Below are positions 16,392 to 24,927 of a stretch of 64,000 nt of DNA, in pieces; position 1 is the stretch's first letter, and the number at the start of each line of letters is the position of its first letter. Position numbers and translations under genes: made by a program. The stretch covers positions 5,456,001 to 5,520,000 of the forward strand of contig NZ_AP025730.1 in assembly GCF_023734135.1 (NCBI RefSeq), read 5' to 3'. The stretch is from Sphaerotilus microaerophilus. Its GTDB lineage: Bacteria; Pseudomonadota; Gammaproteobacteria; Burkholderiales; Burkholderiaceae_C. Under the pieces are notes generated by a model, which ran no database searches, had not been told where the DNA came from, and worked only from the letters and a program-made list of their open reading frames with translations.

Positions 16392-17225
16392 TCAGCGCCC
16401 GCTGGCCGCGGTGGCGGGTTCGGCGGGCGCGGCGGCGCGGCGCGGGTCCACGCCCTGCGCCAGCTTGGCCAGTGCCTCGTCCAGCGTGGCGCGGTCCTCG
16501 GAGCCCGGATCGGACTGGTCACGCAGCGCGGTGAAGGCAGCCCGCGCCGCCGCAAAGTCATGCCGGTCCAGCGCAGCCAGGCCGGACAGCATCAGCACGC
16601 CCGGGTGCTGCGGCGCCAGCGCCTGCGCGCGGCGCAGCAGCTGCAGGCTGCGCGCATCGAAGTGATCGTCGGCCGCCAGCATGCGCACCTCGATCCAGTC
16701 GACCAGCCGGTTGGGGTCACGCTGCCAGGGCTGGCCGGCGGCGATCAGCCCGGCCGGCCCAGCGACCGAGGCGGCCGCCACCGCTGCGGCCGGCGCCCCC
16801 GTGTCGGGTGCGGCCCGGTCGGCCTGCTCGTAGGCCTCGGCCGACTCGGCGGCCCGGCCCATCACCTTGTAGGAATGCGCCAGCATCAGCCAGCCCTTGA
16901 CGTCGCCGGGGTCGCGCTGGAGGCGCTCGGCGAGGCGCTCGACCATGCTCTCGACCTGGGCCACCGAGCCGGTCTCGCGCTCGGCTGGGTTGAGCGCGCG
17001 CGGCTGGCCGAGCGCGGCATAGAGCGCCAGCGCCAGCAGCGGCAGCCCCACCGCGAAGGCAAAGGCCTGGCCGCGCGGTGCGCCGCCCCCCGCCTCCGCG
17101 CCCCCGCCAGCGGCCGGGGTGGCCCGTGCGGCGCGGGCCAGGCTGAAGGTGAACAGGGCCACCAGCACCAGGGCGGTGGCGGCGAAGGGCCAGAACCAGC
17201 CCTGCAGGAAAGCGCTGCTGCTCAT
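16392..17225 (-). CDS. ccmI: CcmI (CycH), apocytochrome c chaperone
   Basis: A 277-residue membrane-bound TPR protein that presents apocytochrome to the CcmF/CcmH heme ligase. Two N-terminal membrane segments (FWPFAATALVLVALFTFSLA and FAFAVGLPLLALALYAALG) are followed by TPR-like repeats (GDVKGWLMLAHSYKVMGRAAES; QHPGVLMLSGLAALDRHDF). It overlaps ccmH by four bases. The loop between the two membrane helices is Gly/Ala-rich. Function is inferred from family and position at the end of the ccm set. Confidence 0.92.
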   Translation of the reverse strand: MSSSAFLQGWFWPFAATALVLVALFTFSLARAARATPAAGGGAEAGGGAPRGQAFAFAVGLPLLALALYAALGQPRALNPAERETGSVAQVESMVERLAERLQRDPGDVKGWLMLAHSYKVMGRAAESAEAYEQADRAAPDTGAPAAAVAAASVAGPAGLIAAGQPWQRDPNRLVDWIEVRMLAADDHFDARSLQLLRRAQALAPQHPGVLMLSGLAALDRHDFAAARAAFTALRDQSDPGSEDRATLDEALAKLAQGVDPRRAAAPAEPATAASGR

Positions 17226-17704
17226 GATGTCGACCTCGAAGGGCTGTCCTCACCGCCCCGCGTGCGGCGGGTCTGGCGCCAGACCACCACCGCGCCGATG
17301 GCCAGCAGCAGCGCCGGCCCGAGCCAGAGCAGCCCGGTGCGAGCGTTGACGGGCGGGCGGTAGGTGACGAAGTCGCCGTAGCGCTGTACCAGAAAGTCGA
17401 GGATCTGCGCATTGCTGTCACCGGCGGCCATGCGCGCCTGGATCTCGCGCTTGAGGTCCATCGCCAGCGGCGCGTGCGAGTCGGCCAGCGACTCGTTCTG
17501 GCAGACCAGGCAACGCAGCTCGCTGGTCAGCGCCATGAAGCGGTCGGCGTCCACTTCGCCTGCCACCGCTGCGGCCGAGGCTGAAACCGAAGCAGAAACC
17601 GAAGTAGAACCGGACGCCGGCATCGGCGCAGGCACCACCGCCCAGCCCGCGTTGGACAGCAGCAGGGCGGCGATGGCCACCAGCCGGGACAGGGACGGCC
17701 TCAT
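17222..17704 (-). CDS. ccmH: CcmH, thiol oxidoreductase subunit of heme ligation
   Basis: A 160-residue periplasmic, membrane-anchored protein that reduces apocytochrome CxxCH thiols. The active-site motif LRCLVCQNESLADS is present, followed by the conserved VQRYGDFVTYRPPV and a C-terminal membrane helix (GLLWLGPALLLAIGAVVVW). The signal peptide is MRPSLSRLVAIAALLLSNAG. A Ser/Val/Ala-rich insert (SGSTSVSASVSASAAAV) between the signal and the CcmH domain is unusual. The ATG at 17704 overlaps the ccmG stop by four bases. Confidence 0.95.
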   Translation of the reverse strand: MRPSLSRLVAIAALLLSNAGWAVVPAPMPASGSTSVSASVSASAAAVAGEVDADRFMALTSELRCLVCQNESLADSHAPLAMDLKREIQARMAAGDSNAQILDFLVQRYGDFVTYRPPVNARTGLLWLGPALLLAIGAVVVWRQTRRTRGGEDSPSRSTS

Positions 17705-18309
17705 GCGCCCTCCTTCGCCGCCGGCTTGCCGTCCAGCAGCGGCAGGATGCGATCGCGGATGACTTCGGGCGTCAGCGCGCCGATGTGCTTGTGCACGATC
17801 ACGCCACGCGCGTCGATCACGAAGGTCTCGGGCGCGCCGTAGACCCCCAGCTCGATGGCCAGCCGGCCATCGGCATCGACCAGCGAGGTGCTGAACGGGT
17901 TGCCATGCCGGGCCAGCCAGGCCTGGGCGTCGCCGGCCTTGTCCTTGTAGTTCAGGCCGATGAGCTGGTCGCTGCGGCCCTGGGCACGCAGCTGCGCGGC
18001 CAGCGCCAGCAGGGCCGGGTGCTCCTCCACGCAGGTGGCACACCAGGAGGCCCAGAGGTTGATCAGGCGCGGCTTGCCGGTCCACTGCGGCGCGCCGATG
18101 GGCGTGGGGTCGTTCAGCTGCGGCAGCGCCAGCGCGGGCCAGGGCTTGCCGATCAGCACCGAGGGCAGCTCGCGCGGGTCGCGCCCCATGCCCGCGGCCA
18201 GCAGGCCCAGCAGGGCCACCACCGCCGCCAGCGCGGCCCACAGGCCCCAGCGCGGGCGGCCCTTGGGCGATGCCCCCGCCACAGGAGAGGAACCACTCAC
18301 TTCGCTCAT
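17701..18309 (-). CDS. ccmG: CcmG/DsbE, periplasmic thioredoxin for cytochrome c maturation
   Basis: A 202-residue membrane-tethered thioredoxin-like protein (anchor WGLWAALAAVVALLGLLAAG). The active site is WASWCATCVEEHP; the CATC dipeptide differs from the more common CPxC/CVPC forms of DsbE. The conserved GVYGAPETFVIDARGVI loop with its cis-proline is present. It keeps apocytochrome and CcmH thiols reduced for heme attachment. It overlaps ccmF upstream and ccmH downstream by four bases each. Confidence 0.95.
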   Translation of the reverse strand: MSEVSGSSPVAGASPKGRPRWGLWAALAAVVALLGLLAAGMGRDPRELPSVLIGKPWPALALPQLNDPTPIGAPQWTGKPRLINLWASWCATCVEEHPALLALAAQLRAQGRSDQLIGLNYKDKAGDAQAWLARHGNPFSTSLVDADGRLAIELGVYGAPETFVIDARGVIVHKHIGALTPEVIRDRILPLLDGKPAAKEGA

Positions 18310-20336
18310 GCCGAAGGCTCCGGAACGGGTTGGAAGGCCGCGGCCGGGGCACCGCCCGCCGTAACGTCAACGGCAACGTCTGCCGCGGCATCGGCCGGTT
18401 GGCGCACACGCCGGTAGCGCCGCGCCGCAGCGGCCCAGAAGCTGCCGATGGCCATCAGCAGCACGCCGCCCCAGACCCAGCGCATGAAGGGCTTGTACTG
18501 CACCCGCACGCTCCATGCGCCCTGCTCACCCGGGCCGATCGCCTCGCCCAGCGCGACGTAGAGGTCGCGCGTCAGGCCCGGCGAGATGGCCGATTCGGTC
18601 ATCGGCATGCCCGAGCCGACGTAGGCGCGCTTCTCGCTCAGCAGCGCGAGCGGGGCCGCGCCGGGGCAGGCCAGGCTGAATTCGCCGGCCTTCGACTCGT
18701 AGTTGGGGCCCTGGCGTGCGGCCATGCGCTCGAAGCGCAGCGTGCAGCCCGCCAACGGGTGGCTGTCGCCCGGCGCCATGCGCACGTCGCGCTCGACGCC
18801 GTAGCCCTTGACCATCGCCACGCCGACCACGAAGACCGCCACCCCCAGGTGCGCCGCGACCATGCCGGCCGGGCCGGCGCCGAAGTCCGCCCAGCGGCCG
18901 TTGCGCAGCCTTTGCCCGGCCCAGTGCAGCGTCGACACCGCCACGCCCAGCGCCAGCAGCAGCGCGGCCAGCACCAGCGGGTGCACCACGCCGTAGACCG
19001 CCGACAGTGCCCAGGGCAGCGCCACCGCCCCGAGGCCGAGGGCCAGCAGCGTGGGCACAAGCCGGCGCAGCAGGCCCGGGCCGTCGCTGCTCCAGCGCAG
19101 CCAGGCGGCCACCAGCAGCAGCGCGGCCATCGGCAGCAGCAGCGGCGCCATCACCGCGTCGAAGTAGGGCGGGCCCACCGAGATCTTGCCCAGGTTGAGC
19201 GCGTCCATCGCCAACGGGTAGAGCGTGCCCAGCAGCACGCTGGCGCAGGCCACCACCAGCAGCAGGTTGTTGACCGCCAGCGCGGTGTCGCGCGACAGCA
19301 GCGCGGCCGGCGCCTGAGCCGGTTCACGGTCGATCAGGCGCTCGCTGCGCTGGGCGTACAGCGCCAGGCTGCCCAGCAGAGTGACGGCGATCATCGCCAG
19401 CATGAAGCTGCCACGCCGCGGATCCGACGCGAAGGCGTGCACCGAGGTCAGCACGCCCGAGCGCACCAGGAAGGTCCCCAGCAGCGAAAGCACGAAGGCG
19501 CCGATCGCCAGCCAGGCGCTCCAGTGCACGAAGCGCTGGCGCTGCTCGCGCACGGCCAGCGCGTGCAGCAGCGCGGCCAGCGCCAGCCAGGGCATCAGCG
19601 AGGCGTTCTCGACCGGATCCCAGAACCACCAGCCGCCCCAGCCCAGCTCGTAGTAGGCCCACCAGGACCCCAGCGCGATGCCCAGCGAGAGGAAGGCCAG
19701 CGCCGCCGCGGTGTAGGGCCGCGCCCAGCGCACCCAGTGGCGTGCCGCCTGCGGCGAGGCCGGCGCCCAGAGCGCTGCCAGCGTCATCGCGAAGGGCACC
19801 GCAGTGCCGACGTAGCCCATGTAGAGCAGCGGCGGGTGCATCACCAGGCCCGGGTCCTGCAGCAGCGGGTTCAGGCTCTGCCCCTCGGCGGCACCGGGCA
19901 GCAGGCGGATGAAGGGGTTGGAAGTGAAGAGCACGAAGCTCAGCATCGCCACCGCCACCAGGCCGAGCATGCCCAGCACGCGCGCGGCGTAGGCGCGGTC
20001 CTGCCGGCCCAGGCCCCACAGCGCCGCAGCGCTCCATAGCGCGAGCACGAAGGCCCAGAGCAGCATCGAGCCCTCATGCCCGCCCCAGACCGCGGCGACG
20101 CAATAGGCCAGCGGGAGCGTCGAGTGGCTGTGCTGCACCACGTAGACCAGGCTGAAGTCGTGCTGCACGAAGGCCCAGGCCAGCGCCAGCATCGCCCCGC
20201 CCACGCCGGCCAGCTGCCAGCGCACCGCGGCGGCGCCCAGGCGCGGCTGCACCGTCGGGCCCAGGCCGGCCCAGGTCTGCACCAGCGCTGCCAGCAGCGC
20301 GAGCATCAGCAGCAGATGACCGATTTCCCCCGTCAT
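18306..20336 (-). CDS. ccmF: CcmF, cytochrome c heme lyase subunit
   Basis: A 676-residue polytopic membrane protein that transfers heme from holo-CcmE to apocytochrome c. The tryptophan-rich WWD heme-handling motif is present as GWGGWWFWDPVENASLMPWL, with conserved loop histidines and many hydrophobic helices. Length is normal for CcmF (about 650 residues). The C-terminal tail is Ala/Val-rich (ADAAADVAVDVTAGG). It begins within the ccmE stop and ends within the ccmG start, both four-base ATGA overlaps. Confidence 0.97.
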   Translation of the reverse strand: MTGEIGHLLLMLALLAALVQTWAGLGPTVQPRLGAAAVRWQLAGVGGAMLALAWAFVQHDFSLVYVVQHSHSTLPLAYCVAAVWGGHEGSMLLWAFVLALWSAAALWGLGRQDRAYAARVLGMLGLVAVAMLSFVLFTSNPFIRLLPGAAEGQSLNPLLQDPGLVMHPPLLYMGYVGTAVPFAMTLAALWAPASPQAARHWVRWARPYTAAALAFLSLGIALGSWWAYYELGWGGWWFWDPVENASLMPWLALAALLHALAVREQRQRFVHWSAWLAIGAFVLSLLGTFLVRSGVLTSVHAFASDPRRGSFMLAMIAVTLLGSLALYAQRSERLIDREPAQAPAALLSRDTALAVNNLLLVVACASVLLGTLYPLAMDALNLGKISVGPPYFDAVMAPLLLPMAALLLVAAWLRWSSDGPGLLRRLVPTLLALGLGAVALPWALSAVYGVVHPLVLAALLLALGVAVSTLHWAGQRLRNGRWADFGAGPAGMVAAHLGVAVFVVGVAMVKGYGVERDVRMAPGDSHPLAGCTLRFERMAARQGPNYESKAGEFSLACPGAAPLALLSEKRAYVGSGMPMTESAISPGLTRDLYVALGEAIGPGEQGAWSVRVQYKPFMRWVWGGVLLMAIGSFWAAAARRYRRVRQPADAAADVAVDVTAGGAPAAAFQPVPEPSA

Positions 20337-20881
20337 GGCTTGGCCCCCGCGGCGGACGCCGTAGCCGCCAGCGCCGCGGCCGAGGCGGCCGCGGCCTGCG
20401 CCGTGCCCTTCTTGACGGCGTCATGCACCTCGGGCGGCATGTAGTTCTCGTCGTGCTTGGCGAGCACCTCGGTGGCCACCAGGCGGCCGGAGGCGTCCAG
20501 GCGGCCCTGGGCGATCGCGCCCTTGCCGGCGGAGAAGAGGTCGGGCAGCACGCCGTCGTAGACCACCGGCACGTTGTGAGCGTTGTCGGTCAGCACAAAG
20601 TTCACGCGCAGGCTGCCGGGTTCACGCCGGATCGAATCGAGCTGCACCAGCCCGCCCACGCGCAGCGCGTCGCGGCCCTGCACCTCGCCGGCCGCCACCT
20701 GGGTGGGCGTGACGAAGAAAACCAGGTTGCTGCGGAAGGCGTTGAGCACCAGGGTGGCCGCCACCGCGATCAGGACCCCGATGGCCAGCAGCATCACGAG
20801 CCGGCGCCGGCGCGGCGTCCAGGCCGAACGAGGCGATGGGGGCGAAGGGGGCGGAGGGGGCTTCACGGCAGGCGTGTTCAT
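20333..20881 (-). CDS. ccmE: CcmE, periplasmic heme chaperone
   Basis: A 182-residue heme chaperone. An N-terminal anchor (RRLVMLLAIGVLIAVAATLV) precedes the OB-fold core with RVGGLVQLDSIRREPGSL and the covalent heme-binding histidine in VLAKHDENYMPPEV. The N-terminus is proline-rich (PPPPPSPPSP) and the C-terminus is an Ala-rich tail, both low complexity. The ATG at 20881 overlaps the ccmD stop by four bases. Confidence 0.96.
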   Translation of the reverse strand: MNTPAVKPPPPPSPPSPRSAWTPRRRRLVMLLAIGVLIAVAATLVLNAFRSNLVFFVTPTQVAAGEVQGRDALRVGGLVQLDSIRREPGSLRVNFVLTDNAHNVPVVYDGVLPDLFSAGKGAIAQGRLDASGRLVATEVLAKHDENYMPPEVHDAVKKGTAQAAAASAAALAATASAAGAKP

Positions 20882-21081
20882 CGCAGGTGCTCCCCGGCGC
20901 CGCGCCCGCCGTTCGCCTTCAGGCGGCGCTCGCGCTGCTGGAGCAGCAGCCACTCGCCAGCCAGCGCCACGGCGCAGATGCCCAGCGTCGGCCAGACGTA
21001 AAGGCCATGCCGGCCCATACGCAGGAAGGAGGCCACATCGGGCCACCAGGGTGTCAGGAAGGAAGAAAACGCGTCAGGCAC
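20878..21081 (-). CDS. ccmD: CcmD, small membrane protein of heme export
   Basis: About 67 residues with one membrane helix (HGLYVWPTLGICAVALAGEW) and a basic cytoplasmic tail (LLLQQRERRLKANGG), the classical CcmD pattern. CcmD helps release holo-CcmE from the CcmABC complex. The GTG at 21081 is chosen because GGAGG lies nine bases upstream and it overlaps ccmC by only eight bases. An ATG at 21126 would overlap ccmC by 53 bases; a shorter start at the internal MGRHGLYVW methionine is also possible. Confidence 0.85.
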   Translation of the reverse strand: MPDAFSSFLTPWWPDVASFLRMGRHGLYVWPTLGICAVALAGEWLLLQQRERRLKANGGRGAGEHLR

Positions 21082-21871
21082 GGGAGGCCTCCAGGTCGGC
21101 GGCGGACAGCTCGGGGCCACCGTCATCGGATTGATTCATGTCGTCCTGCAACTGCTGCAGCCAGCGCGCCTGCGCCTCGCGCTCGGCAATGATGAGCTGC
21201 ACCCGCTTGAAGGCGGTGGCCGCGGTGTAGGCCCAGGCTGCGCCGATCATGAGCAGCAGCGCGGTGAGCATCTCGGGGGCCATGCTGGCCTTGCCGGGCG
21301 ACAGGCTGGCGCCCTGGTGCAGGGTGTTCCACCACCGCACCGAGAAGTAGATCACCGGCAGGTTCACCGCGCCCAGCAGCGCCAGCACGGCGCAGGCGCG
21401 GTCGGCCCGGGCGCTGTCCTCGTTGGCGCGCAGCAGCGCGAGGTAGCCCAGGTAGAGGAAGAACAGCAGCAGCGACGAGCTCAGGCGCGCATCCCAGACC
21501 CACCAGGTGCCCCACATCGGCTGGCCCCAGAAGGCACCGGTGATCAGGCTGAGCAGCGCGAACACCGCGCCGGTGGGTGCCAGCGCATGCGCCAGCATCG
21601 CCGAGGCACGGGTGTGCCACACCAGCCCGACGAAGCTCCAGAAGGCCATCAGCAGGTAGACGAACATGCTCATCCACGCCGCGGGCACGTGCACGTAGAG
21701 CAGCCGGTAGCCCTCGCCCTGCACCGCATCGGCCGGAGTGACCACCAGCGCCAGCCACAGCCCGGGCAGCGCCAGCGCCAGTGCCAGCCACAGCAGCGGG
21801 CGCACCAGACGCGCGGCCAGCGCGTGCAGGCGCATCGGGCTGGCGAAGTAGAAGATCAGGCGGGAAAACAT
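21074..21871 (-). CDS. ccmC: CcmC, heme-handling membrane protein
   Basis: A 265-residue protein with six membrane helices that loads heme onto CcmE. The WWD motif is WGTWWVWDARLSSSLLLFF, and conserved histidines occur in YVHVPAAWMS and WWNTLHQGAS. Length is close to the family norm of about 245, the extra residues being a Glu/Asp-rich C-terminal tail. It lies 63 bp after ccmB, the largest gap inside the ccm set, and overlaps ccmD. Confidence 0.96.
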   Translation of the reverse strand: MFSRLIFYFASPMRLHALAARLVRPLLWLALALALPGLWLALVVTPADAVQGEGYRLLYVHVPAAWMSMFVYLLMAFWSFVGLVWHTRASAMLAHALAPTGAVFALLSLITGAFWGQPMWGTWWVWDARLSSSLLLFFLYLGYLALLRANEDSARADRACAVLALLGAVNLPVIYFSVRWWNTLHQGASLSPGKASMAPEMLTALLLMIGAAWAYTAATAFKRVQLIIAEREAQARWLQQLQDDMNQSDDGGPELSAADLEASRA

Positions 21872-21934
21872 CGCAGGAACCTTGTGGGAGGGCCGTTTCG
21901 TGCAGTCAGCAGGGGGGCCGGCGGATCAGGCGGG

Positions 21935-22702
21935 TCAGGCCTCGGTGGCGCTGCGCAGCGCCAGCGCACCCAGCACCGGGCAGACCAGGGCAGCGGCGGC
22001 CAGCATGGCCCCCAGCAGCGACAGCTCGGCGCCGGCCGGGGCGCCGCCCTGCGCGGCATGCACCGCCAGGGCCCCGAAGACCATCACCGGCGCGGCCATC
22101 GGCAGCACCATCAGCATCGTCAGCAGCGCCGCGCCGCGCAGGCCGGCAGCCAGGGCGGCGGCCACGCTGGCCAGCGCCACCAGCACCGCGGTGCCCAGCG
22201 CCAGCCCCGCCAGCAGCACGCCCAGCGCGGCGGCATTGAGGCCGAACTGCAGCGCCACCAGCGGCGCCACCGCCAGCACCGGGCCGGCCGCGAGCAGCCA
22301 CTGCACCGCCATGCGCGCGGCGACGATCAGCGCCAGCGGCACCCCGGCCGCGGCGGAGGCGAGCACGCACTGGTCCAGCCAGCCGCTCTTGAGGTCGTCG
22401 TGAAACAGCCGGCCGGTGGCCAGCAGCACCGCCAGCAGCGCCGCCACCCAGAGCACGCCCGGGCCGAGCAGCAGCAGCGTGGCGGGGTCAGGCCGCAGCG
22501 ACAGCGGGAACAGCGCCGCCACCATCACGAAGAAGCCGGCATGCCAGAGCAGGTCACCCGGGCGGCGCACGGCGGTGAGCCACTCCCGGCGTGCCACGGC
22601 GCGCAGCGTCGGCGCCCAGGCGGGAGCGGGGATGGCGGGGGCTGATTCGACCGACGAGCGCACGCTGCCAGCAGCCACGCTCAGGCTGACCTCGCCGCTC
22701 AT
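21935..22702 (-). CDS. ccmB: CcmB, permease of the CcmAB heme exporter complex
   Basis: A 255-residue membrane component of the CcmAB ABC unit, which powers release of holo-CcmE. Family features are REWLTAVRRPGDLLWHAGFF near the start, GRLFHDDLKSGWLDQCVLA, and six hydrophobic helices (VLPMAAPVMVFGALAV). The N-terminus is about 35 residues longer than usual. The ATG at 22702 overlaps the ccmA stop by four bases; sequence further upstream in this frame belongs to ccmA in another frame. Confidence 0.93.
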   Translation of the reverse strand: MSGEVSLSVAAGSVRSSVESAPAIPAPAWAPTLRAVARREWLTAVRRPGDLLWHAGFFVMVAALFPLSLRPDPATLLLLGPGVLWVAALLAVLLATGRLFHDDLKSGWLDQCVLASAAAGVPLALIVAARMAVQWLLAAGPVLAVAPLVALQFGLNAAALGVLLAGLALGTAVLVALASVAAALAAGLRGAALLTMLMVLPMAAPVMVFGALAVHAAQGGAPAGAELSLLGAMLAAAALVCPVLGALALRSATEA

Positions 22703-23370
22703 GCCGCCTCCGCCACGGCCGGGGCCGCCTTGCGGGCGCCACGCGCCCCGAGCCACCAGGCGTCGCAGGGCGGGAAGCCTGTCGGCAGCGCCTGGTGCGA
22801 GCTCAGCAGCAGCGCGCCGCCACCGGCCAGGTGCGCCGCCGCGGCCTGGGCCAGCCAGGCGCAGCCGGCGTGGTCGAGCGCGTCGAAGGGCTCGTCGAGC
22901 AGCCACAGCGACCGCGGCGCCAGCGTGAGCGGCGCCAGCGCGAGCTTGCGACGCTGCCCGGCGGAGAGCTGGCGCACCGGCCGCTCAGCGGGCAGCGACC
23001 AGTGCTGCAGCCAGCCGTGCAGCTCGGCATCGGCCACCGCCGCCGCACCGGCCAGGTCCAGCCACAGGCGCAGGTTGGCGAAGGCACCCAGGTCCTCGGC
23101 CAGCGGCGTGGCGTGGCCGATGAACCAGCAGGGCCCCGGCAGGCACACCTCGCCCAGCGCCGGGCGACGCAGGCCGGCCAGCGTGCGCAGCAGCGTGGTC
23201 TTGCCGCAGCCGTTCGGGCCCTGCACGTGCACCGCCCGGCCGGGCATCAGCTCGAAGCCCAGCGGCCCCCACAGGCGCAGGCCCTGGCGCTCGCCGACCA
23301 GCTTCACCACCGTCAACAACGCGGCCGGCCCGCCCTGCCCTCGGCCGGACGTCGCCCCGGGATTCGTCAC
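22699..23370 (-). CDS. ccmA: CcmA, ATP-binding subunit of the CcmAB complex
   Basis: A 223-residue ABC ATPase with Walker A (GPNGCGKTTLLRTLAGL), signature (QLSAGQRRKLALAPL) and Walker B (LWLLDEPFDALD), followed by SSHQ. It energises the CcmABCD complex. It starts only seven bases after the dnr stop, so dnr and the ccm genes are almost certainly one transcript. It overlaps ccmB by four bases. Confidence 0.95.
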   Translation of the reverse strand: MTNPGATSGRGQGGPAALLTVVKLVGERQGLRLWGPLGFELMPGRAVHVQGPNGCGKTTLLRTLAGLRRPALGEVCLPGPCWFIGHATPLAEDLGAFANLRLWLDLAGAAAVADAELHGWLQHWSLPAERPVRQLSAGQRRKLALAPLTLAPRSLWLLDEPFDALDHAGCAWLAQAAAAHLAGGGALLLSSHQALPTGFPPCDAWWLGARGARKAAPAVAEAA

Positions 23371-23377
23371 ACCCGCC

Positions 23378-24193
23378 TCACTGCGTCTGGTAGCGGGCCA
23401 GCCGCCCGGGGTCGGGGATGCGGATGTCGCGCTTGTCGATCTCGATCAGCCCGGCCCCCTCCAGCTCGTGCAGGACGCGGGAGAAGTACTCCGGTGTCAG
23501 CGACAGCCGCGACGCGATGGTCGCCTTGCTGACCGGCAGCGACACGCGCAGCTCGCGGGCCGAGCGCGACGCGCCGGCATCGTCAGCGCGCGCCGCACCG
23601 ATGGCGCAGCTGCCGCACTGCTTGGGGCAGCCCGGGTAGCAGTCGGCCTGATCGTCCGCGACATCGAAGGCCGTCGCGGCCCCCTCCAGCTCGCCGGGCA
23701 TGTCACGCAGCAGGTAGCCGATCACCCGCTGCATGCCGCTGTGCAGCGCATAGGCCTGCACGTCGTGCACCAGCCCGTGCAGGCGGCGCGCCATGCCTGC
23801 CATCATGCGCAATGCGAAGCGTGGATCGTGCTCGATCTCGGTGACCACCGCCGGCTTGCCGACGCTGAGCAGCAGCGTGTCGGTCAGCGCCTGCGCATTG
23901 ATGATGTAGGGCTTGTCCGAGAACATCAGCGCCTCGGCAAAGCTCTGCCCCGGGCCGATCAGCTCGATCACCTTCTCCTGCCCGGCCGGCGAGATAGCAA
24001 ACAGCTTGACCTGTCCCATCACCGTGACGTGGAACTCCTCGCAGGTCTCCCCGACCCGGAACACGTTGTCTCCACGGGCCAGCCGCCGCACGCGGCAGCC
24101 CTGAGCGAGGCGTTGCAGCTCGACCGGCGTCATCTCCTGGAACAGCGGCAGCACCGAGAGGTACCGCGGCAGGTCGAAGCTCCTCGCTTCCAT
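23378..24193 (-). CDS. dnr: Crp/Fnr-family regulator, DNR/NnrR-like, with Cys-rich insert
   Basis: A 271-residue transcription factor. The N-terminal cNMP-type beta-barrel begins YLSVLPLFQEMTPVELQRLA, with no N-terminal FNR-type Fe-S cysteine cluster, as in DNR/NNR nitric-oxide sensors. The helix-turn-helix (about 221-245) carries E235-x-x-S238-R239, the residues FNR uses to read TTGA half-sites. Unusually, an insert between dimer helix and DNA-binding domain contains C185, C189, C193 and C196 (CYPGCPKQCGSCAIG). First gene of the ccm operon, preceded by a matching box, so it is probably autoregulated. The ligand and exact subfamily are inference. Confidence 0.88.
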   Translation of the reverse strand: MEARSFDLPRYLSVLPLFQEMTPVELQRLAQGCRVRRLARGDNVFRVGETCEEFHVTVMGQVKLFAISPAGQEKVIELIGPGQSFAEALMFSDKPYIINAQALTDTLLLSVGKPAVVTEIEHDPRFALRMMAGMARRLHGLVHDVQAYALHSGMQRVIGYLLRDMPGELEGAATAFDVADDQADCYPGCPKQCGSCAIGAARADDAGASRSARELRVSLPVSKATIASRLSLTPEYFSRVLHELEGAGLIEIDKRDIRIPDPGRLARYQTQ

Positions 24194-24214
24194 CGGGGGT
24201 CTCCATCAATACCC

Positions 24215-24227
24215 GAGCAAATTGCTC
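24215..24227 (-). promoter_or_regulatory. Perfect 13-bp palindrome in the dnr leader
   Basis: GAGCAA-A-TTGCTC lies just downstream of the predicted dnr start site (near 24231) and 22 bp before the ATG. It could be a second regulator site or a small mRNA hairpin. Confidence 0.4.
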
Positions 24228-24237
24228 AAGTGGCGGG

Positions 24238-24279
24238 ATTGTCGGTAACCGACGGCGTCATGGTCTTGACCATCGTCAA
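24238..24279 (-). promoter_or_regulatory. FNR/DNR class II promoter of the dnr-ccm operon
   Basis: The full-consensus box TTGAC-CATC-GTCAA lies at 24266-24279, with a GACAAT -10-like hexamer at 24238-24243. With a start site near 24231 the box centre falls at about -41.5, the exact class II FNR geometry. The dnr ATG is 38 bp further on. Confidence 0.72.
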
Positions 24280-24459
24280 GAATGGCACCGGGAAATCCTC
24301 CCAGGATACCCGCCCCACCCTACAAGCCGACGCCGACCCGCCTGCGACAGCGGCCGGTCTTGGTCGGCGAGGCCACCGTCGCTGCCCGTGCAGGCACCGC
24401 GTCAGACTGGCAGGCGGCTCCAGCAATACAGCGTCAGGCATGGCGCAGGCCGTAGGAGG

Positions 24460-24897
24460 TCAGCGCACGATCCCTCGCGGCGCTGGCTCGAATGACATCG
24501 CCGCCGGGTCACCGAACTGGATGTGCGAGATGTGCGCCCGGCCCAGCCCCGTCAGCACGGCCTGCTTGCCGGCGGGGTCGGCATCCGGGCCGCTCAGGAT
24601 CACCGCGGCGATCGCCTGCCCGGGGTGCCGGGCCACCATCGCCGGCCCAGCCTGATCGCAGGCCAGGCGCGTCCCCTCGACCTCGCACTGGCCCTGGGCC
24701 GCGATGCGGACATCCACGCGGACATGCGCCTCGGGAGGCGTGCACGCGGTCAGCCCGCCCAGCGATCCGAACAGGACCAGGCAGGCCAGCATCAGCCGTG
24801 GTGCCTGCCGTGCTGCCAGCCGGGCACGACGGGGCGGGTGGGATGGGAAAAACGGGCAGAACGGGCGGGCTTCGCCGGACGAGGGACGCGTCGACAT
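24460..24897 (-). CDS. Putative lipoprotein with ExbD/TolR-like domain
   Basis: A 145-residue exported protein of uncertain family. A long basic N-terminus precedes a hydrophobic segment (LMLACLVLFGSLGGLTAC) ending in a lipobox-like LTAC, so it is probably a lipoprotein. The mature part (VRVDVRIAAQGQCEVEGTRL ... GLGRAHISHIQFGD) has the beta-alpha pattern of the periplasmic ExbD/TolR domain, but it lacks the typical cytoplasmic N-terminus and no exbB is nearby. ATG 24897 has AAGGAG ten bases upstream; an internal ATG at 24792 would give a more ordinary signal peptide. Confidence 0.55.
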   Translation of the reverse strand: MSTRPSSGEARPFCPFFPSHPPRRARLAARQAPRLMLACLVLFGSLGGLTACTPPEAHVRVDVRIAAQGQCEVEGTRLACDQAGPAMVARHPGQAIAAVILSGPDADPAGKQAVLTGLGRAHISHIQFGDPAAMSFEPAPRGIVR

Positions 24898-24927
24898 GGA
24901 CAGACTCTCCTTGGCAGGGCGCCCATC

